From: Tannerella sp.
GTDB lineage: Bacteria > Bacteroidota > Bacteroidia > Bacteroidales > Tannerellaceae
Reading direction: 5' to 3'
Assembly (NCBI GenBank): GCA_031272655.1
Contig: JAISTJ010000132.1
Coordinates: 1 to 5,130 of the forward strand
DNA: 5,130 nucleotides
Shown in pieces: positions 1-5,130 of the stretch. The translations under genes were made by a program, and so were the position numbers. The notes under the pieces were generated by a model. That model saw nothing but the letters and a program-made list of their open reading frames with translations. It was not told the DNA's origin and ran no database searches. How positions within the stretch are numbered: position 1 is the stretch's first letter; the number at the start of each line of letters is the position of its first letter.

Positions 1-248
1 CAGACTATCGGCAACGGCTCTCCGCCGTCCCCTACGTTCACAGTAGTAATATGCAGATGGTCGGAATTAGGATGCTCTTTGCAGGTCAGCACTTCGCCCA
101 CTACCAAGCCTTCCAGACCGCCGCGCACGGCTTCGACCTCTTCCACCGAGCCTGTCTCAAGCCCGATAGAAGTAAGTATATCAGCGACTTCCTGTGCAGG
201 AAGGTCGAAATCAATATATTCTTTCAGCCAGTTGTATGAAATATTCAT
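1..248 (-). CDS. pheT: Phenylalanyl-tRNA synthetase beta subunit, N-terminal fragment (runs off the left edge)
   Basis: The reverse strand from an ATG at 248 reads 82 codons without a stop and continues past base 1. The start, MNISYNWLKEYIDFDLPAQE, is the typical opening of bacterial PheT. Residues about 41-75 (VRGGLEGLVVGEV, then HPNSDHLHITTVNVGDG) match the beginning of the tRNA-binding OB-fold (EMAP-like) domain near the PheT N-terminus. In the alpha2-beta2 synthetase that charges tRNA-Phe in the cytosol, the beta chain carries tRNA-binding and editing domains; the catalytic site is in the alpha chain, PheS. The full protein is normally about 800 residues, so only a tenth is seen here. The truncation is due to the window edge; nothing suggests a broken gene. 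It lies 51 nt downstream of the secreted-protein gene in the same direction, but a promoter match in the gap suggests independent transcription. The function is clear from sequence recall. Confidence 0.95.
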   Translation of the reverse strand, partial: MNISYNWLKEYIDFDLPAQEVADILTSIGLETGSVEEVEAVRGGLEGLVVGEVLTCKEHPNSDHLHITTVNVGDGGEPLPIV

Positions 249-264
249 AAAAATTATTCATAAA

Positions 265-294
265 TGAGCCGCAAAGATACAAAAAATATACAAA
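265..294 (-). promoter_or_regulatory. Probable pheT promoter, Bacteroidetes type
   Basis: On the minus strand, TATCTTTG (plus-strand 272-279) is a perfect match to the Bacteroidetes -7 element TAnnTTTG. It lies 23 nt upstream of the pheT start codon, so the transcript would have a leader of roughly 15-20 nt. The -33 element is not at its usual spacing: the nearest upstream TTTG (plus-strand caaa, 291-294) leaves only 11 nt, and the canonical position holds plain T-rich sequence. The -7 call is therefore firm by motif, and the -33 element is weak. The T-rich tract just upstream could also end transcripts of the preceding gene, but no GC-rich hairpin accompanies it. Confidence 0.55.
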
Positions 295-299
295 AAAAA

Positions 300-1034
300 T
301 TAATTATCTATGGTATTTCTTTTGCCGCCGCCCATAGTATTTGAAAATTCCACCTTGACTTGCCGGACAGCCTGACGTAGCTGTTTGCGCTCACGTTCAG
401 TCATTTGTAAAGCCGGCAACGCACCTTCATCGTAATAGTTTTTATAAGCGGTGGCATATTTACTGTTATGCGCCTTAAGGCGATAGGATGGACTGAAAAT
501 CATGCTCAAAATATGGTTAAAATCGAGATTTCCGATACCTCCAACGCCATATTCGTTCACATAAACGCGGTTGCTGCTCACCGGCAGATACTGCATCAGG
601 GTCTCGCGTTCGGCAGGCGTCAGCAGGACGGTTGTGTTTTGCAGGATAGAATCAACTTTGTCAATATAAAGCACATACAGCGCAAAAACAGCCGGCGGCA
701 TCGAAAAAGGGTCTATGCTCTGCATCCGCACCGAATCAAGCGCGCCTGCACTGCCGAGATCTTTAAGTATGTTTATTTTGTCATTATCTTTAAGCCATTG
801 GGGCATAATGAGTTTGCCCTCTTCGATGGCTTTCTTTGTATCTTCGTTGATCTTCAGTTCCTGCTTCCCTTCAAGGATGTTAAGCAGCCACAAGGAGTCT
901 TCTCTGCTCCAGTTCTGAACTTGAGACGGGGTTTGCTGTTGAGCCTGTTCTTTTTGTTGAACCTGTTCCTGAGCCTGCACCCAAAGCGATCCGCATGAAA
1001 AAATGCTTATCAACAGGAATAGTTTTGTTTTCAT
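300..1034 (-). CDS. Secreted glutamine-rich protein of unknown function (DUF4858-like)
   Basis: This 244-residue protein begins with a signal peptide: basic MKTK, a hydrophobic core LFLLISIF, and a probable signal peptidase I site after VQA (residues 19-21). A cysteine at residue 14 follows IFS, but phenylalanine at -2 makes a poor lipobox, so a soluble periplasmic or secreted protein is more likely than a lipoprotein. Residues 22-40 are a low-complexity Q/E-rich linker. The rest appears to be a mostly helical globular domain with PPAVFALYVLYIDKVDSIL near the middle, followed by a basic tail (ERERKQLRQAVRQVKVEF). I recall similar Bacteroidales proteins under the name DUF4858; that number is from memory. 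No catalytic motif is evident. The gene starts 21 nt after kduD stops, with no good promoter in the gap, so read-through from the kdu operon is plausible. A role in uronate use is not shown, since it also borders pheT. Confidence 0.85.
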   Translation of the reverse strand: MKTKLFLLISIFSCGSLWVQAQEQVQQKEQAQQQTPSQVQNWSREDSLWLLNILEGKQELKINEDTKKAIEEGKLIMPQWLKDNDKINILKDLGSAGALDSVRMQSIDPFSMPPAVFALYVLYIDKVDSILQNTTVLLTPAERETLMQYLPVSSNRVYVNEYGVGGIGNLDFNHILSMIFSPSYRLKAHNSKYATAYKNYYDEGALPALQMTERERKQLRQAVRQVKVEFSNTMGGGKRNTIDN

Positions 1035-1055
1035 AATTAACTCATTTTTAAATAG

Positions 1056-1850
1056 TTACGGTTGTTTGCCAATATAGGCGAGGATGCCGCCGTCAACGTA
1101 GAGGATATGTCCGTTTACGAAGTCGGAAGCGCTGGAAGCGAGGAAGATAGCCGGACCTTTGAGGTCGTCTGTCGTACCCCATCGTGCGGCGGGTGTCTTG
1201 GCGACGATGAACGAGTCGAACGGATGCCGCGAGCCGTCGGGTTGTTTCTCGCGGAGCGGGGCTGTTTGCGGGGTCGCGATATAACCCGGGCCGATGCCGT
1301 TGCACTGGATATTGTACTCGCCGTATTCCGACGCGATATTGCGGGTTAGCATCTTCAGTCCGCCCTTTGCCGCTGCGTAAGCCGAGACCGTTTCGCGTCC
1401 AAGTTCACTCATCATCGAGCAGATATTGATAATCTTGCCGCCGCCTTTCTTTATCATCGCGGGAATAACCGCTTTGGCGCAAATAAACGGGCCGTTCAAA
1501 TCAATATCTATCACCTGCCGGAACTCGGAGGCTTTCATCTCGTGCATCGGTATCCGCTTGATAATCCCCGCGTTATTAACGAGAATATCAATCACCCCGA
1601 CCTCTTTTTCAATCTTTGCCACGTGTGCGTTCACTTCGTCCTCGTTTGTAACGTCGAACACATACCCGTGAGCCTTAATGCCTTGAGCGTGATAAGCTTC
1701 AATCCCTTTTTCCACAAGGTCGAGCCTTATATCGTTGAAAACTATCGTAGCGCCCGCTTCGGCAAAAGCCGTTGCGATAGCGAAACCTATTCCGTAGGAT
1801 GCGCCTGTAACGAGCGCAACTTTTCCTTCCAATGAAAATCTATTGTTCAT
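1056..1850 (-). CDS. kduD: 2-deoxy-D-gluconate 3-dehydrogenase (KduD), SDR family; often annotated gluconate 5-dehydrogenase
   Basis: This 264-residue short-chain dehydrogenase/reductase has a complete set of classical motifs: the cofactor loop TGASYGIG (15-22), NNAG (92-95), and the catalytic tetrad N119, S145, Y158 and K162 (YAAAK). Asp40 at the end of the second strand (TIVFNDI) favours NAD(H) over NADP(H). The C-terminus VDGGILAYIGKQP is intact. KduD acts in the cytosol, interconverting 2,5-diketo-3-deoxygluconate and 2-keto-3-deoxygluconate, directly after KduI. Close Bacteroides relatives are often named gluconate 5-dehydrogenase; the adjacent kduI argues for the KduD role. I chose the ATG at 1850 over an in-frame ATG at 1946. 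The longer form adds 32 residues with no SDR homology and would overlap the upstream gene by 100 bp, whereas ATG 1850 overlaps that gene's TGA by 4 nt, a common operon junction. The purine-rich AAGAAG lies just upstream of the start. Confidence 0.92.
   Translation of the reverse strand: MNNRFSLEGKVALVTGASYGIGFAIATAFAEAGATIVFNDIRLDLVEKGIEAYHAQGIKAHGYVFDVTNEDEVNAHVAKIEKEVGVIDILVNNAGIIKRIPMHEMKASEFRQVIDIDLNGPFICAKAVIPAMIKKGGGKIINICSMMSELGRETVSAYAAAKGGLKMLTRNIASEYGEYNIQCNGIGPGYIATPQTAPLREKQPDGSRHPFDSFIVAKTPAARWGTTDDLKGPAIFLASSASDFVNGHILYVDGGILAYIGKQP
1847..1850 (-). promoter_or_regulatory. ATGA stop/start overlap joining the lipoprotein gene to kduD
   Basis: On the minus strand the four bases read ATGA. 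They are the start codon of kduD (1850-1848) and the stop codon TGA of the upstream lipoprotein gene (1849-1847). This arrangement usually reflects translational coupling, with ribosomes ending the first gene re-initiating on the second. It supports one polycistronic mRNA and fixes the kduD start. Confidence 0.8.
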
Positions 1851-3001
1851 AACTTCTTGATTATTAATGGTTCTTCTAATGCTTTTGAAAAATAACCGAT
1901 ATAAGTTTGAAAGTCTGTTAAAGTCGGAAAACCCCATTTTTCCCATCCGAAGCCGGCATAGTAGGTTATCGGGCGTCCGGGCTGGTAGGTGGTTACTCCC
2001 AAAACGTGGCTGTGGGTCTCCCAGACTTTCTTTTTGGGGTGGAAGATGGTGTATGATTTGGTAATATCTTTCTCAATACCGGAGGGGAAGACAAGTCCGA
2101 CATAAACCATTCCGGTAGCCGGCGTTACAGGCTCTTCGCAAACGATGGCAGCTACTCCGGATTCGGTGCGCGCTGCAAGTGCATCGGGCGATCCGGGATG
2201 TTTGACTATGCCTGCCGCAACGGTTATAACCTTGTCCACGCCATATTCCTGAGTGATTTTGGTGAACTGCGAGCCGGCGTCGAGCGAAATGGTGCGAGTT
2301 TCGCTAACGGGGACGCTGTCTATGACCAAGTCATTGTAATACAGGCGGAAAGTAGTGCGAAGCGGGCCGTTTTCGAGCACTTCGTGGCGGACATAGTTTT
2401 CGTTCAGGATAAGCGAATCGTTGATGTAAGGAGCCATTGCGCCGCCTCCAAGCGACCGTCCGACGCTGTAGGCGTCCATTCCCTCGCCGTGGTCTTCGTG
2501 ATACGAGATGCCGTTTTCAAGTTCGGCATTATACCACTTGTCAATAATCAGGTCGCTTGTGCGCTTATACCACAGGTCTATGCCGTTGCTCGGGCCGTCG
2601 GTCTGGATAAGCTCATGCCCGTAGATACGGAACGCCACGCGGTCGTTTTCCCAAGCGAAATCTTCCTTACGCTCTTTGATAAAGCGGCCGTAAGTCTTGG
2701 CAGGATACGTTTCCGGATCATCGGCAAAAATCTTGTAATTCTTTGATTCTCCGGGTTTTAACTCTGTTTGAAATATGAGTTTCCCGTTGTATGTCAGCTG
2801 TGACGGAATCTTTTCGCCCTGACTGTTTTTTACTATAAAGGCCTTACCTGCAGGCAGTTTCATCAAACTGTCAGCTGTAAGCTCAACCATCTCCGAACGT
2901 TCAAACGCGCTTGGGTTTGTAACGGAGATCTCAACGCCTGAAACACAGGATTGTAGAAAAGCTGTAAGTGCTACAGTGCAAAAAATCAATAATTTATTCA
3001 T
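1847..3001 (-). CDS. Envelope lipoprotein, DUF4861-like, encoded between kduI and kduD
   Basis: This 384-residue protein starts with a lipoprotein signal peptide: MNK, a hydrophobic stretch, and the lipobox LQSC with Cys19 as the predicted lipidated residue. The following VSGVEIS lacks the acidic stretch linked to surface export in Bacteroides, so a periplasm-facing anchor is more likely (inference). The mature part looks like a large beta-rich domain. Recognisable segments are PSNGIDLWYKR (137-147), the His/Asp/Glu-rich YHEDHGEGMDAY (167-178), VGRSLGGG (180-187), NGPLRTTFRLYY (211-222), ETRTISLDAGSQ (234-245), HSH (330-332) and the aromatic YYAGFGWEKWGF (347-358). I recall this pattern as family DUF4861, common in polysaccharide-degrading Bacteroidota, and I know of no activity assigned to it. 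Seventeen nt separate it from kduI, and it overlaps kduD by 4 nt. Context suggests binding or processing of uronate-containing oligosaccharides; a lyase, hydrolase, mutarotase or pure binding role all remain possible. Confidence 0.88.
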   Translation of the reverse strand: MNKLLIFCTVALTAFLQSCVSGVEISVTNPSAFERSEMVELTADSLMKLPAGKAFIVKNSQGEKIPSQLTYNGKLIFQTELKPGESKNYKIFADDPETYPAKTYGRFIKERKEDFAWENDRVAFRIYGHELIQTDGPSNGIDLWYKRTSDLIIDKWYNAELENGISYHEDHGEGMDAYSVGRSLGGGAMAPYINDSLILNENYVRHEVLENGPLRTTFRLYYNDLVIDSVPVSETRTISLDAGSQFTKITQEYGVDKVITVAAGIVKHPGSPDALAARTESGVAAIVCEEPVTPATGMVYVGLVFPSGIEKDITKSYTIFHPKKKVWETHSHVLGVTTYQPGRPITYYAGFGWEKWGFPTLTDFQTYIGYFSKALEEPLIIKKL

Positions 3002-3013
3002 TGTACGTGTACA
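3002..3013. repeat. Near-palindrome TGTAC-GT-GTACA between kduI and the lipoprotein gene
   Basis: Five-base inverted arms (TGTAC and GTACA) surround a 2-nt centre immediately upstream of the lipoprotein start codon, inside the 17-nt gap after kduI. The arms resemble half of the TTTGTACAAA palindrome in the kduI upstream region. It could be a protein-binding site or a small structure at the ribosome entry site, but arms this short also arise by chance. Confidence 0.25.
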
Positions 3014-3018
3014 TTAAT

Positions 3019-3861
3019 TTATTTGAGTTTATCGGCTGTAAATGTATCCATATCGTCATAGTCGAGGTTTTCGCCGCACATAGCCCAGATGAAGCTGTAA
3101 TTGCTTGTACCGGCGGCGGAATGTATTGACCATGAGGGAGATATAACAGCCTGTTCATTAAGCATAAAGATATGCCTTGTTTCCTGCGGTTGCCCCATAA
3201 AGTGGCAAACCGACTGTTTTTCAGGCACTTTAAAATAGAAATACGCCTCCATACGGCGCGAGTGGGTATGCGGCGGCATCGTGTTCCATACACTGCCTTC
3301 TTTTATCTCCGTAAGTCCCATTTGAAGCTGACAACATGGGACTATCTCGTTTAAAATCAGCTGGTTAAGAGTGCGTTCATTGGCAAGCGCTTTAACTCCA
3401 AGCTCGCGTGTGCGCCGCAAGTCTTTGGTGATAGCCGCTGTCGGGTGGGCAGTGTGAGCGGGCGAAGATGCAAAGTAGAATTTAACCGGCACAGAAGCGT
3501 CTTTACTCTTGAAAATCACTTCTTTAGCCCCTCGTCCAATATAGAGGGCATCCTTATAAGCCATCGGGTATTCAACTCCATCAACGTTTACAACTCCCTC
3601 ATTTTCAATACATACTACTCCCACTTCGCGTCTTTCGCAGAAATATTCCGAGCGCAGCAACGGTGGCGCTTCAAGCTTCAAAGCCTCATTAACAGGCAGA
3701 ACTCCACCAATGACAAGCCGGTCGTTGTGAGTGTAAACCATCTTCACTTCATCCGCATCAAACAGTTTTTCCACCAGAAACTCTTTTCTTAACTGCGCTG
3801 TATCATAGCGTTTTACGTCTTCCGGGTGCGTTCCCCAGCGTTCTTCAATCATCGTTTTCAT
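3019..3861 (-). CDS. kduI: 5-keto-4-deoxyuronate isomerase (4-deoxy-L-threo-5-hexosulose-uronate ketol-isomerase)
   Basis: This 280-residue protein matches E. coli KduI (278 residues as I recall it) along its whole length. Shared blocks include LRKEFLVEKLF (24-34), YFCERREVGVV (73-83), DALYIGRGAKEV (104-115), GLTEIKEGSVWNTMPPHTH (182-200), RRMEAYFYF (202-210), MGQPQETRHI (222-231) and NEQAVISPSWSIHS (235-248). The cupin metal ligands are all present as H198, H200, E205 and H247, each two positions beyond the E. coli residues I recall (H196, H198, E203, H245). The enzyme is cytosolic and isomerises 5-keto-4-deoxyuronate to 2,5-diketo-3-deoxygluconate, the substrate of KduD. It is the first gene of the minus-strand operon, with a well-matched Bacteroidetes promoter upstream. 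The ATG at 3861 is preferred; a second in-frame ATG at 3852 would remove only three residues. The gene appears intact. Confidence 0.97.
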   Translation of the reverse strand: MKTMIEERWGTHPEDVKRYDTAQLRKEFLVEKLFDADEVKMVYTHNDRLVIGGVLPVNEALKLEAPPLLRSEYFCERREVGVVCIENEGVVNVDGVEYPMAYKDALYIGRGAKEVIFKSKDASVPVKFYFASSPAHTAHPTAAITKDLRRTRELGVKALANERTLNQLILNEIVPCCQLQMGLTEIKEGSVWNTMPPHTHSRRMEAYFYFKVPEKQSVCHFMGQPQETRHIFMLNEQAVISPSWSIHSAAGTSNYSFIWAMCGENLDYDDMDTFTADKLK

Positions 3862-3895
3862 ATTTTAAATGAATTAATTATTCAAAATGCAAAGG

Positions 3896-3928
3896 CAAAG
3901 GTAACAAAGAAAATCGAATAAATACAAA
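3896..3928 (-). promoter_or_regulatory. Promoter of the kduI-lipoprotein-kduD operon
   Basis: On the minus strand, TTTG (plus-strand 3925-3928) and TACCTTTG (plus-strand 3896-3903) are separated by 21 nt. Both elements match the Bacteroidetes consensus TTTG / TAnnTTTG exactly, with spacing in the normal range. Transcription should begin about 5-8 nt downstream, near 3888-3891, giving an A/T-rich leader of roughly 30 nt before the kduI ATG at 3861. No other comparably good promoter was seen in the gaps down to base 300. Confidence 0.72.
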
Positions 3929-3941
3929 AAACGGACTTTTT

Positions 3942-3974
3942 TTTGCGTAGATTTGTACAAAATTAGTACTTTTA
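3942..3974 (+). promoter_or_regulatory. Possible promoter of the cytidylyltransferase/GHMP-like gene
   Basis: TTTG at 3942-3945 and TACTTTTA at 3967-3974 are 21 nt apart. The -7 element differs from TAnnTTTG only at the last base. Transcription would start near 3980, leaving a leader of about 15 nt before the ATG at 3995. A perfect TAnnTTTG (TAGATTTG) exists at 3948-3955, but nothing resembling TTTG lies at the right distance upstream of it. Either could be the real -7 element, so this call is tentative. Confidence 0.42.
3952..3961. repeat. Perfect 10-bp palindrome TTTGTACAAA in the divergent intergenic region
   Basis: TTTGTACAAA is its own reverse complement. It sits between the two divergent promoter candidates and inside the spacer of the plus-strand one, where a bound regulator could repress that gene and perhaps influence the kdu operon about 24 nt away. 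No regulator gene is in the window, so the operator idea is inference; in A/T-rich DNA a 10-bp palindrome is only mildly unexpected. Confidence 0.3.
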
Positions 3975-3994
3975 CGGTCAAAATATACGCATAA

Positions 3995-5128
3995 ATGAAT
4001 AGAAAAGTATTTGTAAGCGGTTGCTACGACATGCTTCACAGCGGACATGTTGCGTTTTTTGAGGAGGCCGCAACTTATGGCGATTTGTATGTCGGAATAG
4101 GTTCCGACAAAACCATCAACGCCCTGAAAGGACGCAAAACCATCAACACCGATTCCGAAAGGCTGTACATGGTGAAAGCCCTGAAAGCAGTTAAAGACGC
4201 ATGGATAAACAGCGGTAGCGGTATAATAGATTTTGCGGAAGAAGTGAAACGGCTCAAACCGGATGTGTTTTTTGTCAATTCGGACGGCCATTCGCTTGCA
4301 AAAGAGCAGTTTTGCCGCGAAAACAACATACAATATGTTGTAAGTGAGCGTATTCCGCATCGAGGATTGCCTGCCCGCTCTACTACCGCTTTGCGGAAAG
4401 AGTGTCTTATACCGTACAGGATAGACCTTGCGGGAGGTTGGTTAGATCAGCCTTTTGTGAACAAAATTTATCCGGGGGCAGTTGTAACTATCTGTATAGA
4501 ACCCGATTATGAATTCAATGACCGTAGCGGAATGGCTACCAGCTCGCGCAAGAAAGCGGTGGAGCTGTGGCATACCGATATACCTGAAGGCGACAGCGAA
4601 ACGCTTGCCCGCACGCTGTTTTGCTACGAAAACCCGCCCGGGACGCAGTATGTCAGCGGCTCGCAGGACGCGCTCGGGATAGTGATGCCCGGCCTCAACC
4701 GTTTTTATTACAACAACGGCTACTGGCCTGAGAAAATCGAGTCGGTTACCGACAGGGATGTGCTTACGTGGATTGAAGAGCGTTTGCGGCTTGTTCCACT
4801 GTATCCTCGCCGCGACGGGTATGATGTGTTGGCTGATACGGACGTCTGCGAAGAAGGAGTAAAGGCGCTCAGCGATGCCGCCGATGCGTGCTGGGATGCG
4901 ATTCTTCGCCGCGATGCCGCCGGATGGGGTAGGGCGCTAACTGCAAGTTTTGAAGCGCAGGTACGGATGTTTCCGAACATGGTTTCGGATGCAATTCTCA
5001 GGGAATTAGACAGTTACAAGTCTCAGGCGCTCGGATGGAAAATTTCTGGAGCCGGTGGTGGCGGGTATCTTGTCTTCGTCAGCGAGAAAGTTGTCCGCAA
5101 CGGGATACGGATTAGAATTAAGAATTAA
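3995..5128 (+). CDS. Fusion of a cytidylyltransferase-like domain with a GHMP-kinase-like domain
   Basis: This is a 377-residue predicted cytosolic protein with no signal peptide. Residues 1 to about 135 are a nucleotidyltransferase of the TagD/HldE C-terminal type: GCYDMLHSGH (9-18) holds the HxGH signature (H15, H18), and RSTTALR (128-134) corresponds to the late (I/R)STT nucleotide-binding motif. Residues 139-377 resemble GHMP sugar kinases: PYRIDLAGGWLDQP (140-153) is the N-terminal substrate motif, SGMATSSRKKA (178-188) stands where the glycine-rich ATP loop GLGSSSA is expected, SGSQDALGIVMPG (221-233) fits the GxxDQ-like motif, and ISGAGGGGYLVFV (350-362) is the typical C-terminal motif. 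The second half is short (about 240 residues against 300 or more), with about 25 residues between the first two motifs, so kinase activity is uncertain. By analogy with bifunctional Fkp or HldE it may phosphorylate a sugar and activate it with CTP or ATP. Databases may call it simply cytidyltransferase. It diverges from kduI. Confidence 0.88.
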   Translation: MNRKVFVSGCYDMLHSGHVAFFEEAATYGDLYVGIGSDKTINALKGRKTINTDSERLYMVKALKAVKDAWINSGSGIIDFAEEVKRLKPDVFFVNSDGHSLAKEQFCRENNIQYVVSERIPHRGLPARSTTALRKECLIPYRIDLAGGWLDQPFVNKIYPGAVVTICIEPDYEFNDRSGMATSSRKKAVELWHTDIPEGDSETLARTLFCYENPPGTQYVSGSQDALGIVMPGLNRFYYNNGYWPEKIESVTDRDVLTWIEERLRLVPLYPRRDGYDVLADTDVCEEGVKALSDAADACWDAILRRDAAGWGRALTASFEAQVRMFPNMVSDAILRELDSYKSQALGWKISGAGGGGYLVFVSEKVVRNGIRIRIKN

Positions 5129-5130
5129 GA
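5115..5130 (+). repeat. Short tandem repeat of GAATTAA over the gene end
   Basis: GAATTAA occurs twice head to tail (5115-5121, 5122-5128), followed by GA at the window edge, so a third copy may continue outside. The repeat covers the last codons and the TAA stop (5126-5128) of the fusion gene. Only two full copies are visible, so it may be no more than low-complexity A/T-rich sequence. Confidence 0.4.

Noticed and set aside
280..299. A T-rich run (minus strand) after the secreted-protein gene as an intrinsic terminator
   Set aside because: No GC-rich stem precedes the T tract, and the run is equally explained as the A/T-rich part of the pheT promoter.
468..998. A 176-residue open frame on the plus strand opposite the secreted-protein gene
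   Set aside because: It is antisense to a gene with a clear signal peptide and coherent protein, and its translation shows no recognisable domain.
1851..1946. A 32-residue N-terminal extension of KduD from an in-frame ATG at 1946
   Set aside because: The extra residues have no SDR character, would overlap the lipoprotein gene by 100 bp, and the ATG at 1850 directly precedes the standard SDR opening with an ATGA junction.
2198..2746. A 182-residue open frame on the plus strand opposite the lipoprotein gene
   Set aside because: It lies wholly within a well-supported gene on the other strand, and its translation resembles no family I know.
2994..3293. A 99-residue minus-strand frame overlapping the end of kduI
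   Set aside because: It is an alternative frame inside kduI, whose own frame carries the conserved metal-site residues.
300..3861. A complete polysaccharide utilisation locus
   Set aside because: There is no SusC/SusD pair, lyase, glycoside hydrolase or sensor-regulator in the window; only the kdu catabolic genes and one lipoprotein are visible.
3878..4360. A 160-residue open frame on the minus strand covering the start of the fusion gene and the divergent promoters
   Set aside because: It is antisense to the conserved HxGH domain, its translation resembles no known family, and it would occupy the promoter region of kduI.

Overview
The window looks like a chromosomal segment of a member of the Bacteroidota, most likely the order Bacteroidales. 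Three things suggest this. Intergenic stretches carry matches to the Bacteroidetes promoter (TTTG near -33, TAnnTTTG near -7). Start codons are preceded by A/T-rich sequence with little Shine-Dalgarno signal. The proteins resemble Bacteroides-type families. Base composition is mid-range and genes are tightly packed. The genus cannot be fixed from this sequence.

Layout. At the left edge, on the minus strand, lies the first 82 codons of pheT (phenylalanyl-tRNA synthetase beta chain), with its own promoter in a short A/T-rich gap. The rest of the minus strand, from 3861 down to 300, is a compact four-gene run: kduI, a lipoprotein, kduD and a secreted glutamine-rich protein. Gaps are 17 nt, a 4-nt overlap (ATGA) and 21 nt, so at least the first three genes are very likely one operon. 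Divergent from kduI, across a 133-bp A/T-rich intergenic region, is a plus-strand gene encoding a cytidylyltransferase fused to a GHMP-kinase-like domain; it ends 2 bases before the window edge. No stretch over 300 bases lacks a gene. No RNA gene, insertion sequence or CRISPR array was seen.

How the genes work together. KduI and KduD catalyse successive cytosolic steps that convert 5-keto-4-deoxyuronate to 2-keto-3-deoxygluconate (KDG). The starting compound forms from the unsaturated uronic acids released when polysaccharide lyases and unsaturated glucuronyl hydrolases break down pectin or glycosaminoglycans. The lipoprotein encoded between them resembles an uncharacterised family that I recall as DUF4861. 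By context it probably acts on uronate-containing glycans in the cell envelope, which would tie an envelope step to the cytosolic pathway. No lyase, glycoside hydrolase, SusC/SusD pair, transporter, KDG kinase or KDPG aldolase is in the window, so the polysaccharide cannot be named. The divergent fusion protein combines motifs of two sugar-activating enzyme classes and is the most unusual architecture here; its substrate is unknown.

The two best candidates for undescribed biology are the lipoprotein inside the kduI-kduD operon and the nucleotidyltransferase/GHMP-like fusion. The sequence alone proves neither to be a new system.
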